Position numbers and translations under genes: made by a program. From contig NZ_JBCNKR010000005.1 in the NCBI RefSeq assembly GCF_039595935.1, forward strand, positions 372,001 to 436,000: DNA of 64,000 nt, read 5' to 3'. The notes under the pieces are model-generated. The model was not told the DNA's origin. It saw only the letters and a list, made by a program, of their open reading frames with translations, and made no database searches. Origin of the DNA: Flavobacterium sp. Lineage in GTDB: Bacteria > Bacteroidota > Bacteroidia > Flavobacteriales > Flavobacteriaceae. Shown in pieces: positions 54,687 through 64,000 of the stretch (position 1 is its first letter; the number at the start of each line of letters is the position of its first letter).

Positions 54687-55964
54687 ATGGAAGCACCTTT
54701 AGCCGAGCGTATTCGCCCACAGAAACTGGAAGATTATATTAGTCAAAGCCATTTAGTTGGACCAAATGGTTCATTGACTCAGCAAATTTCAAGAGGAATA
54801 ATTCCTTCGATCATTTTTTGGGGGCCGCCTGGAACCGGAAAAACAACTCTGGCTCAAATTATAGCACAAAAATCTAAACGTCCGTTTTATGAATTGAGTG
54901 CCATAAATTCAGGCGTAAAAGACATCAGAGACGTAATTGAAAAAGCAAAACAAAGCGGCGGATTATTTACTGCTAAAAATCCCATTTTGTTTATCGACGA
55001 GATTCATCGCTTTAGTAAATCACAACAAGATTCTTTATTAGCTGCTGTTGAAAAAGGATGGATAACCCTAATTGGTGCTACAACAGAAAACCCGAGTTTT
55101 GAAGTTATTCCCGCATTATTATCGCGTAGTCAGGTTTATATATTAAATGCTTTTACAAAAGAAGATTTAGAAGCTTTATTGCATCGTGCAATGAAAATTG
55201 ATAAAGAACTTTCGTCAAAAAATATAACACTAAAAGAAACCGAAGCTTTATTGAGACTTTCTGGAGGCGATGGAAGAAAACTGCTTAATATTTTTGAACT
55301 TGTCGTAAATGCATCGCCAAATGATGAAATAGTAATAACAAACGACAGAGTCCTGGAACTTGTACAGCAAAATACTGTTTTATATGACAAAACAGGAGAA
55401 CAGCATTATGACATAGTTTCTGCATTTATAAAATCTATAAGAGGAAGCGATCCAAACGGTGCTGTTTACTGGCTGGCAAGAATGATCGAAGGCGGTGAAG
55501 ATGTAAAATTTATTGCCAGAAGAATGTTGATTTTATCAAGCGAAGATATAGGAAATGCTAATCCTACGGCATTTATTATGGCTAATAATACTTTTCAGGC
55601 CGTATCAACAATTGGATACCCTGAAAGCCGTATCATTTTGAGCCAATGTGCCATTTATTTAGCAACATCGCCAAAAAGCAATGCATCCTATATGGCAATC
55701 GGAAATGCACAGCAATTGGTAAAACAAACCGGAGATCTGCCCGTTCCTATTCATTTACGAAATGCTCCAACAAAATTAATGAAAGAATTAGGTTATGGTG
55801 AAGATTATAAATATTCGCATGACTATGCAAACAATTTTGCTGAACAAGAATTTTTACCCGACGCTATAAAAGAAACGGTTCTTTACAATCCGGGAAGCAA
55901 TTCCAGAGAGAACAGCAACCGCGAATTTTTAAAGAACCGTTGGAAAGATAAATATGGCTATTAA
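54687..55964 (+). CDS. rarA: Replication-associated recombination protein RarA (MgsA)
   Basis: This protein of 425 residues is a clamp-loader-like AAA+ ATPase with Walker [10 protein letters not shown] (residues 46-54), Walker [11 protein letters not shown], sensor 1 [10 protein letters not shown] and the C-terminal MgsA domain ([36 protein letters not shown]). It acts at stalled replication forks. The N-terminus [22 protein letters not shown] is typical. Confidence 0.94.
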   Translation: MEAPLAERIRPQKLEDYISQSHLVGPNGSLTQQISRGIIPSIIFWGPPGTGKTTLAQIIAQKSKRPFYELSAINSGVKDIRDVIEKAKQSGGLFTAKNPILFIDEIHRFSKSQQDSLLAAVEKGWITLIGATTENPSFEVIPALLSRSQVYILNAFTKEDLEALLHRAMKIDKELSSKNITLKETEALLRLSGGDGRKLLNIFELVVNASPNDEIVITNDRVLELVQQNTVLYDKTGEQHYDIVSAFIKSIRGSDPNGAVYWLARMIEGGEDVKFIARRMLILSSEDIGNANPTAFIMANNTFQAVSTIGYPESRIILSQCAIYLATSPKSNASYMAIGNAQQLVKQTGDLPVPIHLRNAPTKLMKELGYGEDYKYSHDYANNFAEQEFLPDAIKETVLYNPGSNSRENSNREFLKNRWKDKYGY

Positions 55965-55977
55965 ACCGTACTATATT

Positions 55978-56721
55978 TTAGAATTTTACAGAAACCTTTT
56001 CTGAAACCAATTTATCATTTTGGTAATACTCAAAATACCACTGATTATCTTTTGCGTTTAAAGAACCTTGAATTCCGTCTTTAATAGCTATAAAAGAATC
56101 CGGACGTGACGTTTTTAATAATTTCATTACCACTTTCGGTGTTTTGTCAATCAATTGATAACCATTTTCTGTTGGCTGTGCATATAACAAATTTGGATCT
56201 GATAAATTAGCCACAGGTTTTTCTTCAATTGGAGTATTGGCAACAGCAGTAACAGGTACAGCGGCTTGTGTAACATTTGAAGAAACTGTAGAGACAGATT
56301 TTCCACTGTATGCATAATGCAATGCGATTACAGATACAAACGCATTTTCAAGACTTTCTTTATAGGCAACTTCATAATCTTTTTCTCTGCTTTTTCCAGT
56401 TTCAGAAGTGTAAATCACTTTTCCGTAGCAATCTTTAAACTGAATAAAAAGCTTTGTTACTAAAAATGCATTGTCCTTTTTAACATCAATATACAAAAGT
56501 TCACATCTGTCAAATCCAGCCGGAATTTGCTCATTTGTATAAAAAGCCTGAAATCCTGCTTTTAGCAAATTTGATTTTGTTAAAGTAGCTAATCTATACT
56601 GATTTTCAGTTTTAATAAAATCATATTTTAAAGGAATTATCACAGCTTTGTAATCATTAACAGATTGTGAAAATCCAATGAAAGAGCAAAGAAGAAGAGC
56701 TAATAAAGCTTTTAGTTTCAT
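55978..56721 (-). CDS. Secreted hypothetical protein
   Basis: I cannot assign a function to this 247-residue protein. It has a signal peptide (LLALLLCSFIGFSQ) and a first half with alternating strands and helices (DYKAVIIPLKYDFIKTENQY, ALHYAYSG). A low-complexity Val/Thr/Ala linker near residues 147-170 and a C-terminal segment with NQWYFEYYQNDKLVSEKV follow. It probably lies in the periplasm or outer-membrane face. It ends 13 bases from rarA in the opposite direction and precedes nothing downstream on its own strand within that gap. It follows the YjjG-type gene by two bases. Confidence 0.7.
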   Translation of the reverse strand: MKLKALLALLLCSFIGFSQSVNDYKAVIIPLKYDFIKTENQYRLATLTKSNLLKAGFQAFYTNEQIPAGFDRCELLYIDVKKDNAFLVTKLFIQFKDCYGKVIYTSETGKSREKDYEVAYKESLENAFVSVIALHYAYSGKSVSTVSSNVTQAAVPVTAVANTPIEEKPVANLSDPNLLYAQPTENGYQLIDKTPKVVMKLLKTSRPDSFIAIKDGIQGSLNAKDNQWYFEYYQNDKLVSEKVSVKF

Positions 56722-56723
56722 AA

Positions 56724-57410
56724 TTATAAATATTTTTTTAGTTCTAGTAAATGGTTAATTTGTTTAAAATTTTGTGGAACTTCGATATTTTTTGCATTAA
56801 AAAAAATAGCATCAAGTCCTGCATTTAAAGCACCGTTAACATCTGCATCAAGATCGTCTCCAATCATAATACTATTTTCTTTTGATGCCTGAGCCAAATT
56901 GACAGCATAATCAAAGATAATACTATTTGGTTTTTTAACACCGGCTAATTCAGAATTTGTAATTGTACTGAAATAACCTCCAAGAGCGGCATTATTAATT
57001 TTCTTAGTCTGAACATTTGCAAAACCATTGGTAATAATATGAAGTTTGTATTTTGGTTTTAAATATTCTAAAACTTCAATTGCACCATCAAACAAGTGAT
57101 TATTATCAGTCAGAAATTCAATATAATCATTTGCAATCTGATTTATATTTTCATCTGATATTGCATAATTTAAAGCATCAAAAGAAAACTTTAATCGGTT
57201 GTAACGCAATTCCTGATGCGTAATTTGATCATTTTGATACAATCGCCAGCATTCCTGATTTATGGGAACATATTTTTCGATAAAATCCTGAATTTTAATT
57301 TCTCCAAAGTTATTCTTAAAAATACGATCAAAAGCCATTTCAGAATTTTTGTCAAAATCCCAAAGTGTATGATCTAAATCAAAAAAAATGTCTGTAATGT
57401 TGGTATTCAT
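56724..57410 (-). CDS. YjjG-type HAD phosphatase / noncanonical pyrimidine nucleotidase
   Basis: The 228-residue HAD hydrolase has motif I DLDHTLWDFD with the nucleophile and acid/base Asp at D11 and D13, motif II ITNG, motif III Lys in GVKKPN and motif IV MIGDDLDADVNGA. The WDFDKNS segment and length match the YjjG group, which removes phosphate from dUMP, dTMP and noncanonical nucleotides. Substrate is inferred. It lies three bases after radC and two bases before the secreted hypothetical. Confidence 0.85.
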   Translation of the reverse strand: MNTNITDIFFDLDHTLWDFDKNSEMAFDRIFKNNFGEIKIQDFIEKYVPINQECWRLYQNDQITHQELRYNRLKFSFDALNYAISDENINQIANDYIEFLTDNNHLFDGAIEVLEYLKPKYKLHIITNGFANVQTKKINNAALGGYFSTITNSELAGVKKPNSIIFDYAVNLAQASKENSIMIGDDLDADVNGALNAGLDAIFFNAKNIEVPQNFKQINHLLELKKYL

Positions 57411-57413
57411 AAA

Positions 57414-58103
57414 TTAAAAAATTCCTTCATCTACAAAACTATAATATTTTGTTTCAGTTATAATCAAATGGTCTAAAATTTTAACATCTAAACTCTCTCC
57501 TGCCAGTTTTAATTTCTTTGTAATTTGTTTATCGGCATCACTTGGCATGAGGTTTCCAGATGGATGATTATGGCACAAAATCAATCCTGTAGCTCCATTT
57601 TCTAATGCTAATTTAAAAACCAATCTTGCATCTACTATAGTTCCTGCAATTCCACCTTTACTCATTTGAGATTTCGAAATGACTTTATTAGAATTATTAA
57701 GAAAAAGCACCCAAAATTCTTCATGAGATAATTCTCCTATAATGGGCTGCATAATTTCGAAAGCATTTTTACTCGATGTAATTTTTTTCAACTCTACCCT
57801 ATCTTCAGCCCTTCTCCTGCGTCCTAATTCTAAAGCCGCAATAATTGTAATTGCTTTTGCTTCTCCAATCCCTTTAAATTGCATCAATTGAGAAATAGAC
57901 ATTTTTCCTAAAGAATTTAGATTTCCCGCGCTGGCCAAAATCCGTTGACTTAATGCTACAGCAGATTCATTACGACTGCCAGAACCAATTAAAATAGCCA
58001 TTAATTCGGCATCACTTAAAGAATCTTTTCCTTTAAGCATTAATTTCTCCCTTGGTTTGTCATCTTCAGACCAGTTTGTAATAGGAAAATGACCTTCATC
58101 CAT
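57414..58103 (-). CDS. radC: RadC family JAB-domain protein
   Basis: This protein of 229 residues has an N-terminal helix-hairpin-helix region (MQFKGIGEAKAITIIAALELGRR) and a C-terminal JAB/MPN domain. Its metal motif is HNHPSGNLMPSDAD, with the upstream Glu in SHEEFWVLFLNN. It has the full RadC layout. Despite its name, the role in DNA repair was not confirmed. It is the first gene of a radC-yjjG-hypothetical unit. Confidence 0.92.
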   Translation of the reverse strand: MDEGHFPITNWSEDDKPREKLMLKGKDSLSDAELMAILIGSGSRNESAVALSQRILASAGNLNSLGKMSISQLMQFKGIGEAKAITIIAALELGRRRRAEDRVELKKITSSKNAFEIMQPIIGELSHEEFWVLFLNNSNKVISKSQMSKGGIAGTIVDARLVFKLALENGATGLILCHNHPSGNLMPSDADKQITKKLKLAGESLDVKILDHLIITETKYYSFVDEGIF

Positions 58104-58182
58104 AATAATATATTTTAAGAAGCGAATATATATTAAAAAGAAGAAAAATCTTTCAAAAATTAGATTTATTAAAAAAATAGAT

Positions 58183-58218
58183 AAAAAATGCCAATCACTA
58201 TTGTAATTGGCATTTTTT
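58183..58218 (-). terminator. Intrinsic terminator after mpl
   Basis: AAAAAATGCCAAT and ATTGGCATTTTTT form a thirteen-base-pair stem with a ten-base loop. The stem carries its own T-run on either strand. It begins 25 bases past the mpl stop. Confidence 0.88.
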
Positions 58219-58242
58219 CTAATTCTTAAATTGACTAATTAT

Positions 58243-59598
58243 TTATTCTATCAATTGTTTTACTTCGTCAAAATTTAAACCACCGTAATTTCCTGAACTC
58301 ATTAATAAAAGTGCAGAATTATCAAGATTTAAGTTGAATAAATATTCTTTAAATTCAGCTGGATTCGTGTAAATAATTAAATCTTTTCTATTGAATGAAG
58401 TTGCAATTTGCTCATAAGTTACTTCTTCTAATTGTTTAATTTTTACAGCGTCGGGAGAATAAAATACAACGGCAACATCAGCATATTCTAATGCTCCTTC
58501 GTACTCTTTCAAAAACTCAGCATTTAAACTGCTATAGGTATGCAATTCTAAACAAGCGACCAAAGTTCTGTTTGGATATTGTTCTTTTACAGCTTTTGTC
58601 GTTGCGGCTACTTTACTTGGCGAATGTGCAAAATCTTTATAGGCTACTTTTCCTTTTCCTTCTGCAATTTTTTCTAAACGTTTAGATGCACCTTTAAAAC
58701 TTGCAATTGCTTCGTAAAAATCAGCTTCGTCAACGCCCATATTCTGGCAGATCCATTTTGCACCCGCAAGATTATTCAAATTGTGAGCACCAAAAACTTC
58801 AATTGGCATATCGCCTTCCGGCGTTTTTAATAAAGTAACTCCATCGGCAACAGAATATTCTGGTGTAGAGTAAGGTAATTTTCGAATTGGGTTTGTCGCA
58901 GCTTCAGAAACTCGTTTTACTTCAGGATCATTTTCGTTGTAAACTAAAATCCCTCCGTTTGTAATTTTAGAAATAAAGATCTCAAATTGCTCCACATAAT
59001 TTTCATAAGTTGGAAACACATTAATATGATCCCAGGCAATTCCTGAAATTAAAGCAATATTTGGCTGATACAAATGAAATTTTGGGCGTCTGTCAATTGG
59101 CGATGATAAATATTCATCACCTTCGAGAACCATAAAATCATTTTCTTCGGTAAGATGCACCATTGTGTCAAAACCTTCTAATTGCGCACCAACCATATAA
59201 TCGACTTCAATATTATGATAATGCATAACATGCAAAATCATCGAAGTAATGGTAGTTTTTCCGTGAGAACCTCCAATAACTACACGAGTTTTATTTTTCG
59301 ATTGTTGGTATAAAAATTCCGGGTATGAATAAATTTTCAATCCTAATTCCTGCGCTTTCAACAATTCTGGATTATCAGCTTTAGCATGCATTCCAAGAAT
59401 TATGGCGTCAATGTCGGCAGTAATTTTTTCAGGAAACCAGCCCATTTCTGCAGGCAGAATTCCTTTTTTTTCTAATCTTGATTTTGAAGGTTCAAAAATA
59501 GCATCATCACTTCCTGTAACCTGATATCCTTTATTATGTAATGCCAATGCGAGATTGTGCATAGCGCTTCCGCCTATAGCGATGAAATGTGTTTTCAT
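58243..59598 (-). CDS. mpl: UDP-N-acetylmuramate:tripeptide ligase (murein recycling)
   Basis: The 451-residue Mur-ligase family protein has an N-terminal Rossmann-like domain (IAIGGSAMHNLALAL), the ATP-binding GSHGKTTIT, the central motif EGDEY and HINVF, and the C-terminal DFAHSPSKVAATTKAV. The Mpl-type order and length favour it over MurC. It joins recovered L-Ala-gamma-D-Glu-meso-DAP to UDP-MurNAc. A TATTTTTG box lies 71 bases upstream next to an inverted repeat. Confidence 0.9.
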   Translation of the reverse strand: MKTHFIAIGGSAMHNLALALHNKGYQVTGSDDAIFEPSKSRLEKKGILPAEMGWFPEKITADIDAIILGMHAKADNPELLKAQELGLKIYSYPEFLYQQSKNKTRVVIGGSHGKTTITSMILHVMHYHNIEVDYMVGAQLEGFDTMVHLTEENDFMVLEGDEYLSSPIDRRPKFHLYQPNIALISGIAWDHINVFPTYENYVEQFEIFISKITNGGILVYNENDPEVKRVSEAATNPIRKLPYSTPEYSVADGVTLLKTPEGDMPIEVFGAHNLNNLAGAKWICQNMGVDEADFYEAIASFKGASKRLEKIAEGKGKVAYKDFAHSPSKVAATTKAVKEQYPNRTLVACLELHTYSSLNAEFLKEYEGALEYADVAVVFYSPDAVKIKQLEEVTYEQIATSFNRKDLIIYTNPAEFKEYLFNLNLDNSALLLMSSGNYGGLNFDEVKQLIE

Positions 59599-59669
59599 TT
59601 AAAATGTTTAATCGTTAAACTGTTCAATCGGTTAATCGAAATAACTAATAAAACTCAATAATTATTTTT

Positions 59670-59704
59670 CAAAAATAAGGAAATATAAAATGTGTTATTT
59701 CCTT
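59670..59704. promoter_or_regulatory. Divergent mpl/A2M intergenic region with a nine-base inverted repeat
   Basis: AAGGAAATA (59677-59685) pairs with TATTTCCTT (59696-59704) around ten bases. The TATTTTTG -7 box for mpl (minus strand, 59677-59670) touches its left end. The repeat could be an operator or an mRNA hairpin. No clear promoter was found for the plus-strand gene. Confidence 0.45.
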
Positions 59705-59796
59705 TTATAGATAAATTAGTACTTTGTACGAAAAATAATTTTAATCCCTCCCAACCTTTATTAAAGTTTAATCATCTATAGATTAAAAACTATCTT

Positions 59797-62700
59797 ATGA
59801 AAAATATATTATTCGTTTTCTTATTGATTTCAACTACTTTTTTTGGACAGCAAAATGATAAAAATTGGGATAAAATTATTGCTTTAGAAAATGAAGGCAA
59901 GATAAAATCTGCAAACGAGATTGTCGCTAAGATTTATAAAAAAGCAATTAATCAGAAAGATGAAGTTCAAATGATTAAATGCTTTTTCTATCAATCAAAA
60001 TATCTACAGATTGTTGATGAAAACGCACAAACAAAAATTCTGAATAATCTTAAAACTGACATTAATCGAATTACAGAGCCATCAAAAGCAATTTTAAATT
60101 TAGTTTATGCTAAATGCTTAACAGATTACTTAGCAAAGAATAGATATCAAATTCAAAGAAGAACAAATACAACAGAACTAGACAATGATTTCCTTACGTG
60201 GACAGAAAAAAATTTCAATACTCAAATTGATCTTGCTCTAAAAAGTTCTTTAGAAAACGAATCTATTTTAAAAAATACTCCACTCACTATATATGAGGCT
60301 ATTTTTGATTATCAAACAATTGAAAAATTTAAAACTCTGAATTTATTAAATTATGTAATAGCCGAAAACATTTTACTTCAATCGCAAAAGATACGTTCGT
60401 GGGAAATTCAAAAAAGCGATTTTCTATCTTCTAAAAAAATGCTTTTGGGAAATTCAAACAGTTTTATAAAATTAAATTTTGATTCTGTTTCAAACGAAAA
60501 TCTTAAAATCACTTTAAAACTCTATCAAAAACAAGAAATAAATAATCCTACGACTGAAAACGTATGGGGAAGAATTCAATTTCTTAAAAAGAATGTTATT
60601 GATACCGATGAAGATTATATTAAAGCATTGGTTTCTCTGCAAAAACAAACCAATAATGTAATTTTAATACAAAACATTCAATTAGAGAAAGCTGCTTTTT
60701 TATCTCAAAACGCTTCCAAAGAAGTCTATCCTGATAATAATATAAAAGCGATTGTAATTTTAGACAGTATTTTACAAATCAATAACCAATCAAATGCATA
60801 CAAACTAGCTTTGCAGAAAAAGGAGAATATATTATATAAAACTTTAAATGTACAACTTGAAAAATATACTTATCGCAACGAAAATACCCGCGCTTTTATT
60901 CAATATAAAAATGTTGAAAAACTAAAAATTTCTTTTTTTAAAATTACAAACTCGCAATTTATAGAATTAAGTGAATCTTATCGCACTCGGGAAGGAATTA
61001 GAGACTCTATTCTAAAAAAAACAAAACCTGTTGTTTCTCAATTCTATACATTTACCAATAAAAAAGATTATTTCGATTACACTACAGAAGTTGTACTTCC
61101 TCAGCTTCAGACAGGTTCATATTTAGTATATTTTGAAAGTGAATCTGACTCAAAAGAAAAAAAAGCTACTGCTTTTGAAACGATTACGGTTTCTAATTTT
61201 ATTGTTTTAGGAACTCAGAATGATAAATCTGAAAGTTATCAGGTTCTGGATCGAAAAACTGGAAAACCATTACAAAATGTAAATATTAAATCGCCGTTGT
61301 TTAATATTTTGACTGATAAAAATGGTACTGCTGTTTTTCAAAAAGCAACAGATGCTTACTCCGGTAATTATAATATAATATTGTCTACAGCACAGGATAC
61401 TCTTTATATTAATAAAAATTATCTCCCTTATAATTCTAAATATGGGGATAAAGATGATGATGAGTTTAGAGGAAAAGTGCAATTTTATTTAGACCGTGCT
61501 ATTTATCGTCCTGGGCAAACTGTGTTTTTTAAAGGTATTGCAGTTCAGAAAATCAATCAAAAATCTTCTGTAGTCCCATTCACGACTTTTAATATTATTA
61601 TTGAAGATCCAAATAACACAGAAATTAAGGAATTTAATGTTATTACGAATGAATTTGGTTCTTTTTCTGGCGAATTTACTTTACCAAAAACTGGTCTTAC
61701 CGGTGATTTTCGTATTAGTGCGGAGGAACCAGATGATTATGAAAATGATAAGGTATACGACAAACGAAAAGACGAGCATCCATTTTGGGATAATGTTGAT
61801 TTTGAACATTCAGAAAACGTCTTTTCTGTTGAAGAATACAAACGTCCAAAATTTGAAGTCACTTTTGAACCTAAAAAAGAAAGCTTTCAGATTAACCAAT
61901 CTGTTAAAGTAAAAGGTATAGTAAAAGCTTTTGCCGGAAGTAATATTTCTGATGCAAAAGTTACATATAGTGTTACTCGATACACAACTTATTCAAGATA
62001 TTTTTCTTCACAATTTGAACAAAATGAAGTTTTGGCAACAGGAGAAACCAAAACTGATGCTTCAGGGAAATTTGCAATCGATTTTAATGCCGTTCCGTCA
62101 AAAAATTCAAACAAAGAACAGCTGCCAATTTACAATTATAGTATAAAAGCGTCTGTTACGGATATTAATGGTGAAACACATGATTCAGAAACTTCTATAA
62201 AGGTTGGATACCATGACCTAGAACTAGATGCTTTAATTAATAGCGAAATTTTTACTAAAAAGAAAAATGAGATTCAGCTCATAAGTACAAATCTAAATGG
62301 AGAATTTTCTGCGGTTAAAGGCGAAATAAAAATTTATTACATCAACCCCTTTTCTACAAAATTCAAAACACGAATTTTTCCTAAACCGGATTTTGCAGCT
62401 ATTTCAGATTCTGATTTTGAAAAATTATTCCCATATGAAAACAATGAAAATGCAAAAGAAAAAATAATCGAAACCTTATTGTTTTCCAAAAATGTAGACA
62501 CTCAAAAAGACAAAACCCTAGCTTTAGATTTTATATCAAATTACAAATCCGGAAATTATAAAATTGTTTTTTCTGCAAAAGATAGTTTCGGAAACTTAAT
62601 CGAGAAAACTTCAAATTTTAAACTTTTTCAAAGTAATGATAAATTTGACGCAAGTCGTTTATTTTCTGTAACACAAACCAATCTTAACCCTGTAAAAGAT

Positions 62701-64000
62701 GGTTTTGTTTCAATAAGAATTACTTCGGTAATACCTGAACTATACATTAGTGCAACGGTTAATTATGAAAACAAAGTATATTTTGAGGAAATGTATACAC
62801 TTCAAAATCATGAAGCTTTAATTAAAATTCCTGTAAAAAAAGAATTTGAAAACGGACTTACAATTGATTTTACAACCCTATTTGAAAATCAAAAATTTGA
62901 TAACAATGTTTTGGTTTTTTTACCAAAAGAAAAACCGGAATTTAAGTTTGATGTAGAAACATTTAGAACTAAAATACAACCTGGAAGCAGTGAAAACTGG
63001 TGTTTTAAATTAAGCGGTACAGCGACCAAAAAAGAATCTGAAATTTTAGCTTCGATGTATGACAGTTCTTTAGATCAATTTACTGTTAAAAACTGGGAAA
63101 GTTTAAATAATAATGATTATCGTTTTGGGTACAGTTACAAGTCACTTATTGGCGTCGAAAAAACATACACTACAATCAATAATTTAAACACGCCTTCTAA
63201 ACAAATTGAACTCAAAAATGAAAGCACAAAATTGATCTGGTTCGGATTTGATTTTGCTAACAATAGTAACAATGTACTTTATTTACAAAGAGAATATCAA
63301 AGACAGTTAACAAAAAAAGCCCGAAAACCTTTAGATGCTAAATTGATTTCTGGTATTGTAACAGATTCAGGAAATCAGCCACTTCCCGGAGTGAGCATTA
63401 CCATAAAAGATACCCAGCGAAGTACAACAACTGATTTTGACGGATATTATGAAATTGAAGCAAAAGAAAATGAAGAACTGGTTTTCTCTTATATCGGTTT
63501 TAAAAGCCAGTCTGCAAAAGTTTTAAAAGACAAAACGATCAATCTTACCTTAAGTGAAGAAGCAAATAAACTAGAACAAGTTGTTGTAACGGGTTATGGC
63601 AGGCAAAAAAAGATGGCTTTAACTGCTGCAGTAAGCAAAGTAATAAGTTCAGAATTTGCTCCGCAGGATAATGCTGGTGATATATTAGCTGGAAAAGTAC
63701 AAGGCGTACAGGTTAGAGGAGTTTCAACTATTTCTGGAAAAAGTCCTTTATATATCGTTGATGGCAAAATCGTAAGCGAAATAAACACCTTAAATCCGAA
63801 CGATATACTTTCAATTGATGTTTTAAAAGATGATAAAGCAATTGCACTTTACGGTAGCAAAGGAACAAATGGAGCTATAATTATTACTACCAAAAATGCT
63901 CTCGAAGATCTAACCCAAGTAAAAGCCAGAAAAAATTTATCTGAAACTGCGTTCTTTTTTCCGAATTTAAAAACAGATTCAAACGGAAAAGTAAGTTTCA
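59797..64000 (+). CDS. Giant alpha-2-macroglobulin-type protein with inserted SusC-like regulatory and TonB-plug domains (3' end outside window)
   Basis: The frame stays open from ATG 59797 to the right edge, 1401 codons with no stop, so the gene is 3'-truncated. A signal peptide (ILFVFLLISTTFFGQ) opens it. A helical or repeat-like stretch reaches to about residue 350, and an MG2-type segment lies near residues 560-630 (YLDRAIYRPGQTVFFKG). From about residue 1183 a carboxypeptidase-regulatory-like domain begins (ISGIVTDSGNQPLPGVSI, TDFDGYYEIE). A TonB-plug-like segment covers about 1261-1367, with QVVVTGYG, SIDVLKDDKAIALYGSKG and IIITTKN. The last visible residues (ARKNLSETAFFFPNL) look like the start of the main A2M domain. 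The thioester region, if present, lies beyond the window. Function is inferred as envelope protease inhibition or macromolecule capture. Confidence 0.8.
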   Translation, partial: MKNILFVFLLISTTFFGQQNDKNWDKIIALENEGKIKSANEIVAKIYKKAINQKDEVQMIKCFFYQSKYLQIVDENAQTKILNNLKTDINRITEPSKAILNLVYAKCLTDYLAKNRYQIQRRTNTTELDNDFLTWTEKNFNTQIDLALKSSLENESILKNTPLTIYEAIFDYQTIEKFKTLNLLNYVIAENILLQSQKIRSWEIQKSDFLSSKKMLLGNSNSFIKLNFDSVSNENLKITLKLYQKQEINNPTTENVWGRIQFLKKNVIDTDEDYIKALVSLQKQTNNVILIQNIQLEKAAFLSQNASKEVYPDNNIKAIVILDSILQINNQSNAYKLALQKKENILYKTLNVQLEKYTYRNENTRAFIQYKNVEKLKISFFKITNSQFIELSESYRTREGIRDSILKKTKPVVSQFYTFTNKKDYFDYTTEVVLPQLQTGSYLVYFESESDSKEKKATAFETITVSNFIVLGTQNDKSESYQVLDRKTGKPLQNVNIKSPLFNILTDKNGTAVFQKATDAYSGNYNIILSTAQDTLYINKNYLPYNSKYGDKDDDEFRGKVQFYLDRAIYRPGQTVFFKGIAVQKINQKSSVVPFTTFNIIIEDPNNTEIKEFNVITNEFGSFSGEFTLPKTGLTGDFRISAEEPDDYENDKVYDKRKDEHPFWDNVDFEHSENVFSVEEYKRPKFEVTFEPKKESFQINQSVKVKGIVKAFAGSNISDAKVTYSVTRYTTYSRYFSSQFEQNEVLATGETKTDASGKFAIDFNAVPSKNSNKEQLPIYNYSIKASVTDINGETHDSETSIKVGYHDLELDALINSEIFTKKKNEIQLISTNLNGEFSAVKGEIKIYYINPFSTKFKTRIFPKPDFAAISDSDFEKLFPYENNENAKEKIIETLLFSKNVDTQKDKTLALDFISNYKSGNYKIVFSAKDSFGNLIEKTSNFKLFQSNDKFDASRLFSVTQTNLNPVKDGFVSIRITSVIPELYISATVNYENKVYFEEMYTLQNHEALIKIPVKKEFENGLTIDFTTLFENQKFDNNVLVFLPKEKPEFKFDVETFRTKIQPGSSENWCFKLSGTATKKESEILASMYDSSLDQFTVKNWESLNNNDYRFGYSYKSLIGVEKTYTTINNLNTPSKQIELKNESTKLIWFGFDFANNSNNVLYLQREYQRQLTKKARKPLDAKLISGIVTDSGNQPLPGVSITIKDTQRSTTTDFDGYYEIEAKENEELVFSYIGFKSQSAKVLKDKTINLTLSEEANKLEQVVVTGYGRQKKMALTAAVSKVISSEFAPQDNAGDILAGKVQGVQVRGVSTISGKSPLYIVDGKIVSEINTLNPNDILSIDVLKDDKAIALYGSKGTNGAIIITTKNALEDLTQVKARKNLSETAFFFPNLKTDSNGKVSF

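Noticed and set aside
61270..62146. Three small frames (one minus, two plus) within the giant right-edge gene
   Set aside because: The long in-frame reading continues through them without a stop and shows domain motifs on both sides, so they are shadows.

Overview
The window looks like a chromosomal segment of a Flavobacterium-type member of the Bacteroidetes (Flavobacteriia). The support is low-GC coding sequence, AT-rich gaps, a SusC/SusD pair, an UpxY-type NusG paralogue, and little visible Shine-Dalgarno sequence. The promoters fit the Bacteroidetes primary sigma pattern (TTG or TTTG, about 19-21 nt, then TAnnTTTG). The genus is inferred by eye and was not tested by any search.

Region 1 (1-19203, all minus strand) is a cell-surface polysaccharide locus. 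In transcription order it encodes a small Wza lipoprotein, a Wzc-type tyrosine kinase, a UDP-hexose epimerase, an animal-like UDP-glucose dehydrogenase and an UpxY/NusG-like antiterminator. After a leader with hairpins come a WecC/TviB-type dehydrogenase, a mannose-1-phosphate guanylyltransferase, RfbB, a large multi-SLBB exporter and a kinase-less Wzz. The distal part is a tightly overlapping nonulosonic-acid (pseudaminic-like) module: PseB, PseC, an aldo/keto reductase, an SDR, an SpsF-type cytidylyltransferase, two GNATs and the start of a possible formyltransferase. No glycosyltransferase, flippase, polymerase or NeuB-type synthase is visible, so the locus presumably continues past the left edge.

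Region 2 (19274-27193) holds housekeeping genes: recR, a CoA-binding protein, marC, two guanidine-group hydrolases (CtlX and an arginine-deiminase-like enzyme), gltA, eno and carA. Several are separated by clear intrinsic terminators.

Region 3 (27433-44831, minus strand) is the ribosomal protein superlocus: str (rpsL-rpsG-fusA-rpsJ), then S10-spc-alpha from rplC to rpoA and rplQ, including secY, infA and a short rpmJ. rpsJ is cut off from rplC by a terminator and a 394-bp G-poor spacer, after which the S10 cluster has its own promoter. A second good promoter lies inside the spc cluster before rpsH. Structured gaps precede rpsH, rpsD and rplQ.

Region 4 (45013-64000, mostly plus strand) carries an Omp85/TpsB-like barrel, a SusC/SusD pair, rlmB, a DUF2490 protein, a rhomboid protease, rarA, a YjjG-type HAD phosphatase, radC, mpl and small secreted hypotheticals. 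At the right edge is the 5' part of a very large secreted protein that joins alpha-2-macroglobulin-type MG2 sequence to a SusC-like carboxypeptidase-regulatory domain and TonB plug. That fusion is the most unusual protein architecture here. No tRNA, rRNA, CRISPR array, insertion sequence or prophage was seen.
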